DNA of 64,000 nt from Candidatus Uhrbacteria bacterium. Lineage in GTDB: Bacteria; Patescibacteriota; Patescibacteriia; 2-12-FULL-60-25. Below the pieces are notes generated by a model, which saw nothing but the letters and a program-made list of their open reading frames with translations, was not told the origin of the DNA and searched no databases. The position numbers and the translations under genes were made by a program. The stretch is from assembly GCA_016222815.1 (NCBI GenBank), contig JACRQE010000003.1, positions 1-64,000 of the forward strand. The letters run 5' to 3'. How positions within the stretch are numbered: the first letter of the stretch is position 1; the number at the start of each line of letters is the position of its first letter. Shown here piece by piece: positions 58,792 through 64,000 of this stretch.

Positions 58792-59586
58792 ATGGGACAT
58801 AAAGTAAACCCAAAATCTTTCCGCATCGGCACGACCACCACCTGGCCGTCGCGTTGGTTTGCCCGCGACGAGGCTTATCGCACCCACCTGCGCCAGGATC
58901 TCGGCATCCGCGATTTCTTCAAGCAGGAACTCAAGGATGCTTCGGTCAGCCAGGTGACCATCAACCGTTCGCGCGGCTCGCTCGAGATCAGTATCGCCAC
59001 GGCCAAACCCGGTTTGGTCATCGGCCGCTCCGGCTCTGGCATCGAGGACCTGAAGAAAAAATTCCTCAAGAAGTTTTTCCCGGGCAAGAAGATCCAGTTC
59101 CAGCTGAACGTGACCGAAGTCTCCAAGCCCACGCTTGAATCCTCCATCGTGAGCCAGCAGGTGATCCAGGATCTGGAACGCCGCATGCCTTTCCGCCGCG
59201 TCCTCAAGATGGCCATCGAACGCGTCAAGAAAGCCGGCGCTTTGGGCGTGAAGATCGCCGTTTCCGGCCGCTTGAACGGCGCCGAAATCGCGCGCCGCGA
59301 ATGGCTGGGCTGGGGCAAGATCCCGCTCACCAACCTGCGCGCTGACATCGATTACACCCAGGACTGCGCCCGGACCATGGCTGGCGCCATCGGCGTCAAA
59401 GTCTGGATCTACCGCGGCGATATCTTTGAACAGGACCGTTTGGCCCAGTACCAGCCCACGACTCCCTCGCGCGACAACCGCGGTCGGGGACCGGGTGGTC
59501 GGGGCCAGGACAATCGCGGCCGCCGTCCTTATGGCGACAATCGCGGCCCGGCAGAAGCCCGGCCGGCCGAAGCCGCTTCCGCTTAA
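58792..59586 (+). CDS. rpsC: Ribosomal protein uS3
   Basis: This 264-aa protein starts MGHKVNPKSFRIGTTTTWPS; the KH domain has AKPGLVIGRSGSGIEDLKKK, and the C-terminal domain has GRLNGAEIARREWLGWGKIP and LRADIDYTQDCARTMAGAIG. The end is an Arg/Gly-rich tail (DNRGRGPGGRGQDNRGRRPY). S3 is part of the mRNA entry site. Confidence 0.97.
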   Translation: MGHKVNPKSFRIGTTTTWPSRWFARDEAYRTHLRQDLGIRDFFKQELKDASVSQVTINRSRGSLEISIATAKPGLVIGRSGSGIEDLKKKFLKKFFPGKKIQFQLNVTEVSKPTLESSIVSQQVIQDLERRMPFRRVLKMAIERVKKAGALGVKIAVSGRLNGAEIARREWLGWGKIPLTNLRADIDYTQDCARTMAGAIGVKVWIYRGDIFEQDRLAQYQPTTPSRDNRGRGPGGRGQDNRGRRPYGDNRGPAEARPAEAASA

Positions 59587-59598
59587 TCTCGAACGACT

Positions 59599-60012
59599 AT
59601 GTTGATCCCAAAGAAAGTAAAACACCGCAAGTGGCATAAGGGCCGCGGCCGCATGATCCGCACCGCAACCGACAAGATCGAGTTGGCTTTCGGTTCGCAC
59701 GGCCTCAAAGCCACGACCTCTGCCTGGGTCAGCTCCCGGCAGATCGAAGCCTGCCGTCGCGTACTCACGCGCTACACCAAGCGCGGAGGCAAGATCTGGA
59801 TCCGGATCTTCCCGGACAAACCGATCACCAAGAAGGGCAACGAAACGCCGATGGGCGCCGGCAAAGGCGCGGTCGACCACTACGTAGCCCCGGTCCGCCC
59901 CGGTACGGTCATGTTCGAGATGGATGGCATCCCGGCGGCCAAGGCCAAGGAAGCGCTGGAGCTCTCGGCCTATAAACTGCCGTGCAAGTCGCGGTATATC
60001 ACCAACGAATAA
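59599..60012 (+). CDS. rplP: Ribosomal protein uL16
   Basis: In this 137-aa protein conserved parts are [40 protein letters not shown] and [20 protein letters not shown]. It sits by the A-site tRNA elbow. Confidence 0.97.
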   Translation: MLIPKKVKHRKWHKGRGRMIRTATDKIELAFGSHGLKATTSAWVSSRQIEACRRVLTRYTKRGGKIWIRIFPDKPITKKGNETPMGAGKGAVDHYVAPVRPGTVMFEMDGIPAAKAKEALELSAYKLPCKSRYITNE

Positions 60013-60013
60013 T

Positions 60014-60214
60014 ATGGACGCTAAAGAACTTCGCCTCAAAACGCGTGAAGAGCTCATGGCCCTGGTGGCCGAGCTGACTGGTGATGCGCGCGACCTGAAA
60101 TCTTCGGTCCGGACCCGGCAGACCCGCAATGTCCGCGACCTGCGCACCAAGAAGCGCACATTGGCCCGCATCCACACCATCCTTCGGGAACTAGCCGCTA
60201 AATCAAACGTATGA
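60014..60214 (+). CDS. rpmC: Ribosomal protein uL29
   Basis: This 66-aa protein starts MDAKELRLKTREELMALVAE, with the C-terminal helix NVRDLRTKKRTLARIHTILR. Two long helices, typical size. Its stop overlaps the rpsQ start (ATGA). Confidence 0.95.
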   Translation: MDAKELRLKTREELMALVAELTGDARDLKSSVRTRQTRNVRDLRTKKRTLARIHTILRELAAKSNV

Positions 60215-60483
60215 CCACCCCAGCAACCAAAACAACGGCTCGCCGCCGCCTCCAAGGCTTCGTCGTCTCGACCAAGATGGCCAAGACCTTCGTCATCCGG
60301 CTCGACCGCCGCGTGCCCCACAAGAAGTACGGAAAGTACTTCACGGTTTCGACACGCCTCAAGGTCCATGACGAAAAGTCCCTGGCCAAGGTCGGCGATT
60401 TCGTCGAAATCGAAGAGACGCGCCCGCTGTCCAAGGACAAGTGCTGGCGTTTGATTTCGGTTCTTAAACCGGCTCAAGCCTAA
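60211..60483 (+). CDS. rpsQ: Ribosomal protein uS17
   Basis: In this 90-aa OB-fold protein [40 protein letters not shown] and [20 protein letters not shown] are diagnostic. Coupled to rpmC by the 4-base overlap. Confidence 0.97.
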   Translation: MTTPATKTTARRRLQGFVVSTKMAKTFVIRLDRRVPHKKYGKYFTVSTRLKVHDEKSLAKVGDFVEIEETRPLSKDKCWRLISVLKPAQA

Positions 60484-60488
60484 ACCAT

Positions 60489-60860
60489 ATGGTGCAACAT
60501 CGAACAATGTTAGCCGTCGCCGACAACAGCGGAGCCAAAAAGCTCCAGTGCATCCGGCTGCACGGCGGATACAAACGGCGCTATGCGGGTTTGGGCGACA
60601 TCATCACCTGCGTAGTCAAAGAGGCCGACCCCCGCGGTGCGGTCAAGAAATCGGACGTGGTCCATGCGGTTTTGGTGCGTGTCCACAAGGAGACGCGCCG
60701 TCCTGACGGCACCTACATCCGTTTCGACGACAATGCCGCCGTCATCATCGACCAGAAGACCAAGGAACCCAAAGGCTCCCGCATCTTCGGCCCCGTGGCC
60801 CGCGAATTGCGCAACCGCGGTTATGCCAAGATCATCTCCTTGGCCCCTGAAGTCGTCTGA
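60489..60860 (+). CDS. rplN: Ribosomal protein uL14
   Basis: This 123-aa protein has [40 protein letters not shown] and [20 protein letters not shown]. It is full length and makes an intersubunit bridge. Confidence 0.98.
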   Translation: MVQHRTMLAVADNSGAKKLQCIRLHGGYKRRYAGLGDIITCVVKEADPRGAVKKSDVVHAVLVRVHKETRRPDGTYIRFDDNAAVIIDQKTKEPKGSRIFGPVARELRNRGYAKIISLAPEVV

Positions 60861-60865
60861 ACCAT

Positions 60866-61135
60866 ATGATTAAACTCCGCATCAAAACAGGCGACACGGT
60901 CAAGATCATCGCCGGCAAAGACAAGGGCAAGACCGGCAAGGTCATGCAGGTTTTCCCGAAGCTGAACCGCGTGGTCGTCGAGGGCGCCAACCTGACCAAA
61001 CGCCACCTCCGCTCGCGCCAAAGCGGCGCCAAGGGGCAGGTCATCGAATTTTCCATGCCTATCCACGCCTCGAACGTCTTGCCGGTGACAGAAGCCGGTT
61101 CGACGATCCGGCACGACGATAAGCCTAAAGCCTAA
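60866..61135 (+). CDS. rplX: Ribosomal protein uL24
   Basis: In this 89-aa protein the KOW motif is GDTVKIIAGKDKGKTGKVMQ, then VFPKLNRVVVEGANLTKRHL. It is slightly shorter than the ~103-aa E. coli protein, ending soon after the KOW domain and an IEFSMPIHASNV segment. Confidence 0.95.
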   Translation: MIKLRIKTGDTVKIIAGKDKGKTGKVMQVFPKLNRVVVEGANLTKRHLRSRQSGAKGQVIEFSMPIHASNVLPVTEAGSTIRHDDKPKA

Positions 61136-61140
61136 ACGCT

Positions 61141-61677
61141 ATGACACTCAGAGAACGATATCAAAAGGAAATCGCCCCGGAGCTCCAGAAAGAGCTCGGC
61201 GTCAAGAACGTCATGGCTGTGCCCAAGGTGTCTTATGTCACCCTGGCCGTGGGTTTGTCGCAGGGCCTCAAGGACCCCAAGTTCCTCGAGACCGCCGAGA
61301 ACGTCCTGACCCGCATCACGGGCCAGAAGCCGGTCAAGACCAAGGCCAAGAAATCCATCTCCAACTTCAAGATCCGCCAGGGTATGGTCGTGGGCATGCG
61401 CGTCACGCTGCGCGGCCCCCGCATGTGGCACTTTCTGGACAAGCTCCTGAACGTCACCTTCCCGCGCATCCGCGACTTCCGCGGCCTCACCTCCAAGCTG
61501 GTTGATGCCACGGGCAACGTGACCGTAGGCTTCAAGGAGTTCCTGCCGTTCCCGGAAATCCGTCCTGATGAAGTCGAACGGGTGCATGGCCTGCAGGTCA
61601 CGGTCACGACCACGGCCGGCAACCGCAAAGACGGCACGGTCTTGCTTAAACGCCTCGGCTTCCCCTTCAAAGACTAA
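61141..61677 (+). CDS. rplE: Ribosomal protein uL5
   Basis: In this 178-aa protein LREQYQKEI-like [60 protein letters not shown] and [10 protein letters not shown] are the family hallmarks. It binds 5S rRNA and the P-site tRNA. Confidence 0.97.
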   Translation: MTLRERYQKEIAPELQKELGVKNVMAVPKVSYVTLAVGLSQGLKDPKFLETAENVLTRITGQKPVKTKAKKSISNFKIRQGMVVGMRVTLRGPRMWHFLDKLLNVTFPRIRDFRGLTSKLVDATGNVTVGFKEFLPFPEIRPDEVERVHGLQVTVTTTAGNRKDGTVLLKRLGFPFKD

Positions 61678-61681
61678 TCTT

Positions 61682-61867
61682 ATGGCAACTACAGCCCAGA
61701 TCAACAAATCGATCCGCAAACCCAAGTACAGCACCCGCAAGGTGAACCGTTGCTGGCGGTGCGGACGCAGGCACGGCCACATCAGGTACTTCGGCATCTG
61801 CCGAATCTGCTTCCGCGAGCTCGCCAACCGCGCGGAACTGCCGGGCGTAACCAAGTCTAGCTGGTAA
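61682..61867 (+). CDS. rpsN: Ribosomal protein uS14, zinc-binding short form
   Basis: This 61-aa protein has two Cys pairs, [20 protein letters not shown] then ICF, forming one zinc site, with the FRELA end typical of type Z S14. ATG follows the rplE stop by 4 bases. Confidence 0.97.
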   Translation: MATTAQINKSIRKPKYSTRKVNRCWRCGRRHGHIRYFGICRICFRELANRAELPGVTKSSW

Positions 61868-61872
61868 AAAAT

Positions 61873-62265
61873 ATGCATACCGATCCCATCGCAGATTTCT
61901 TGACGCGCATCCGCAACGCGCAGGCAGCCCACCACGACCTGGTGGAGCTACCTTCGTCGCGCCTCAAGTACACCGTGGCCAAGATCCTGGAACGCGAAGG
62001 CTTTGTCGGAGCTGTCTCCGAAAAAAGCGAAGGCGCCAAGAAGATTTTGGCCGTCGGCCTTAAGTACGACGGCAAACAGCCGGCCATCCGTTCGGTGGTC
62101 CGTGTCTCCAAACCGGGCAAACGCGTCTATCGCGGAGCCGGTGAGTTGCCGCGCGTCCTCTCGGACATCGGCATCGCCATCGTCTCGACTTCGGCCGGCG
62201 TCATGACTAACAAAGAAGCCCGCAGGCGCAAGCTGGGCGGAGAAATTATTTGCGAAGTCTACTAG
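61873..62265 (+). CDS. rpsH: Ribosomal protein uS8
   Basis: This 130-aa protein has DPIADFLTRIRNAQAAHHDL, LKYTVAKILEREGFVGAVSE, SKPGKRVYRGAGELPRVLSD and the final GIAIVSTSAGVMTNKEARRR. Complete. Confidence 0.98.
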   Translation: MHTDPIADFLTRIRNAQAAHHDLVELPSSRLKYTVAKILEREGFVGAVSEKSEGAKKILAVGLKYDGKQPAIRSVVRVSKPGKRVYRGAGELPRVLSDIGIAIVSTSAGVMTNKEARRRKLGGEIICEVY

Positions 62266-62266
62266 T

Positions 62267-62818
62267 ATGTCACGCATCGGAAAAAAACCCATCATCATCC
62301 CTGCAGGCGTCGAGGCCACCCTCGGCACTGCGGAAGTGGCCGTCAAAGGCCCCAAGGGGACTGTGACCATCGGCATCCACCCGTCGGTCAAGGTCGCTTT
62401 GGAGAACGACCCCAAATCCCTGGTGGTCACGGTCGGTGATCCCGAAGATACGACCCAGCGCGCCCTGTGGGGTCTGACCCGCCAGCTTTTGTCTAACGCC
62501 GTCGACGGCGTCCAGAAGCCGTTCGAGAGGTCGCTCGAGTTCGTCGGCGTCGGCTTCAAGGTCGCGCTCGCCGGAAACGCTTTGAACATCGAAGTCGGGT
62601 TTTCCCATCCGGTGAAATTCGAATTACCCAAGGGCATCGAAGCCAAGGTGGACAAGCAGATTGTGACCCTTTCCGGCATCGACAAACAACTCGTCGGCGA
62701 GACGGCTGCCCGCATCCGCCGCATCAAGCCGCCCGAACCGTACAAGGGCAAGGGCATCAAGTACACGGACGAGGTCATCCGCCGCAAGGCCGGTAAAGCC
62801 GCGGTCAAGTCAGCCTAA
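62267..62818 (+). CDS. rplF: Ribosomal protein uL6
   Basis: In this 183-aa protein [40 protein letters not shown] and the C-terminal [20 protein letters not shown] (with RKAGK) are diagnostic. It starts one base after rpsH. Confidence 0.98.
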   Translation: MSRIGKKPIIIPAGVEATLGTAEVAVKGPKGTVTIGIHPSVKVALENDPKSLVVTVGDPEDTTQRALWGLTRQLLSNAVDGVQKPFERSLEFVGVGFKVALAGNALNIEVGFSHPVKFELPKGIEAKVDKQIVTLSGIDKQLVGETAARIRRIKPPEPYKGKGIKYTDEVIRRKAGKAAVKSA

Positions 62819-62828
62819 CGCTACGCAT

Positions 62829-63182
62829 ATGAAGAAAGACGTATTGAAGACAATCGCTAAAGCCAGGCGCATCATCCGCGTCCGGGCCAAGATATCCGGG
62901 ACGGCCGAACGGCCTCGCTTGGCCGTGCGCCGCTCCCTCAGCCATATCTACGCCCAGCTCATCGACGACGTGTCCAAGAAGACGCTGGTCGCAGCTTCGG
63001 ATAAGGATGTGAAAGGCAAGTTCACCAAGACCGAAGCGGCTGCCGAGGTGGGCAAGATCCTGGCCGAAAAGGCGGTGGCCAAGAAGATCCAATCAGTGGT
63101 CTTCGACCGCCGCGACAAGCGGTATCATGGCCGCGTCAAAGCCTTAGCCGATGGCGCCCGCGCTGGCGGCCTTAAGTTTTAA
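62829..63182 (+). CDS. rplR: Ribosomal protein uL18
   Basis: In this 117-aa protein [40 protein letters not shown] and [20 protein letters not shown] are the L18 core. It contacts 5S rRNA. Confidence 0.97.
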   Translation: MKKDVLKTIAKARRIIRVRAKISGTAERPRLAVRRSLSHIYAQLIDDVSKKTLVAASDKDVKGKFTKTEAAAEVGKILAEKAVAKKIQSVVFDRRDKRYHGRVKALADGARAGGLKF

Positions 63183-63191
63183 ATTGCTTTT

Positions 63192-63917
63192 ATGACAGAC
63201 GAAATCAAACAACCCGCGCCGGAATCAGCAGCACCGGCCCCAGCGCCGACCCCGGCTAAACCGGCCCAGAGGACCGGCGCGCCGCAAGGTCGCGGCAGTT
63301 TCGGTCGTGGCGGAGCCGGAGGCCGCGGTGGCTTCGGCGGTCGTGGCGGAGCCGGAGGCAAAGGCGGCCAGCGCCGCGGACCTCCGCGCGGTAAACCAGG
63401 CGAGATGCCGGTCGAATCCGACTACGAAGAGAAGAACCTCGAAGTGGCCCGCGTCACCCGCGTGACCAAGGGCGGCAAGCGCATGCGCTTCCGTGCCCTG
63501 ACCGTCATCGGCAACCGCAAAGGCCGCGTAGGCTTCGGCTTGGCTAAGGGTATCGACGTGGCATTGGCTACCTCGAAAGCCACGACCCAGGCGCGCAAAG
63601 CCCTCATCACCATCCCGCTCCGCAACGACACCATCCCGCACGCCGTGGAAGCTAAGTTCGCGGCGGCCCGCATCCTGCTCAAACCGGCTCCTAAAGGCAC
63701 TGGTATCAAAGCCGGCGGCGCGGTCCGCATTGTGCTCGAATTGGCTGGCGTACCCAACGTCGTCTCCAAGATTTTGGGGTCGGCTAACAAGATCAACAAC
63801 GTCAAAGCGACCTTCGCCGCCCTCAAGAAGCTTCGCCTTCCGCCGCAGGCTGTAAAGACGGAAGGTCACGACGCGGTACGCGGTACGTCGGACGAAGCAC
63901 GTCCGAACCAAGAATAA
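63192..63917 (+). CDS. rpsE: Ribosomal protein uS5, extended at both ends
   Basis: In this 241-aa protein a ~75-residue lead rich in Pro/Ala and then RGG-type repeats (GRGGAGGRGGFGGRGGAGGK) precedes the S5 core KNLEVARVTRVTKGGKRMRF, GNRKGRVGFGLAKGIDVALA and GTGIKAGGAVRIVLELAGVP. E. coli S5 is about 167 aa. Near the C-terminus a GTACGCGGTACG repeat is translated in frame (AVRGTSDEARPNQE). rplO follows directly; there is no gene for uL30. Confidence 0.96.
   Translation: MTDEIKQPAPESAAPAPAPTPAKPAQRTGAPQGRGSFGRGGAGGRGGFGGRGGAGGKGGQRRGPPRGKPGEMPVESDYEEKNLEVARVTRVTKGGKRMRFRALTVIGNRKGRVGFGLAKGIDVALATSKATTQARKALITIPLRNDTIPHAVEAKFAAARILLKPAPKGTGIKAGGAVRIVLELAGVPNVVSKILGSANKINNVKATFAALKKLRLPPQAVKTEGHDAVRGTSDEARPNQE
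63871..63898 (+). repeat. GTACGCGGTACG repeat inside rpsE
   Basis: CGCGGTACGCGGTACG then TCGGACGAAGCACG, read in frame in the last codons of rpsE. Confidence 0.7.
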
Positions 63918-63921
63918 ACAT

Positions 63922-64000
63922 ATGGCATTGACTCTCAATACCCTCAAACCCGCCAAGGGGTCCAAAGTGAAGCGGTTCCGCCTCGGCCGTGGCGAAGGTT
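63922..64000 (+). CDS. rplO: Ribosomal protein uL15, N-terminal part (cut by window edge)
   Basis: The 26 visible codons read MALTLNTLKPAKGSKVKRFR then LGRGEG, matching the L15 start 'l..L.p..gs......vGRG..sG'. The gene continues outside the window. Confidence 0.93.
   Translation, partial: MALTLNTLKPAKGSKVKRFRLGRGEG

Noticed and set aside
58696-60507. A 603-codon minus-strand frame across rplV-rpsQ
   Set aside because: It is the shadow of five ribosomal-protein genes; low-complexity Asp/Arg composition and no initiation signal.

Overview
The window looks like a chromosomal segment of a streamlined bacterium of the Candidate Phyla Radiation (Patescibacteria, probably the Parcubacteria side). 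This rests on gene content, since no 16S is present. The long ribosomal-protein run goes from S5 straight to L15 with no uL30 gene, as in CPR genomes. There is a membrane H+-pyrophosphatase, a DUF4012 surface protein, an MgtC-like protein, an L32 of the 'MGLPGHRRT' type, and no recognisable biosynthetic operons. TGA is used as stop throughout, so the recoded SR1/Gracilibacteria groups are excluded. The tRNA genes encode CCA. The DNA is GC-rich except for an AT-rich island at about 44.4-46.5 kb.

Layout. 0-7.2 kb: an IS200-like transposase tail, hppA, a SprT-like protein, three orphan genes, a ferredoxin/FNR-like pair, a lipoprotein, mgtC, and tRNA-Ile, tRNA-Phe and tRNA-Gly with truncated tRNA copies beside two of them. 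7.2-13.3 kb: dcd, tRNA-Pro, an orphan gene, a pair of palindromic repeats, and a four-gene split PEP-synthase-like operon (one ATP-grasp protein and three different phosphohistidine-domain proteins). 13.3-20.5 kb: a glycosyltransferase, a DUF4012 protein and a CARDF/DUF11-like surface protein, probably one envelope operon, followed by small orphans. 20.5-31.4 kb: tRNA-Arg, rpmF-nusB-rnc, ndk, an orphan pair with a possible RelA/SpoT-like domain, CYTH, an inositol-phosphatase relative, a methyltransferase, Nudix, a BASS-type transporter, small orphans and tRNA-Pro. 31.4-38.9 kb: orphan genes, HU, a LOG-family protein, malic enzyme, an SspB-like adaptor, rpmB, a site-2 protease and a large membrane protein. 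38.9-42.9 kb: rpsL-rpsG, a lipoprotein, then fusA. 42.9-50.3 kb: a type I restriction-modification locus carrying three AT-rich unknown genes and a HicBA-like pair. 50.3-53.4 kb: orphans, an ADP-ribosylglycohydrolase, an unexplained strongly base-paired segment and a Phd/YefM-like protein. 53.4-64 kb: tuf and the S10-spc ribosomal run, interrupted after rpsJ by a repeat and a terminator-bearing structured segment.

Two gene-expression styles are visible. Core genes have no Shine-Dalgarno sequence, and several have a promoter so close to the ATG that the mRNA would be almost leaderless. About twenty orphan-type genes instead have TTGACN-17-TANNNT promoters, a strong AGGAGG-type site and their own hairpin terminator, like independent cassettes.

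At least four dispersed repeat families occur: GTAG-bounded palindromes (REP-like), GTACGCGGTACG modules that also enter reading frames, TGTCGTCCCACGG inverted-repeat elements, and a CCTGAGCTTGTCGAAGG palindrome. All identifications come from reading the sequence; no database search was run.
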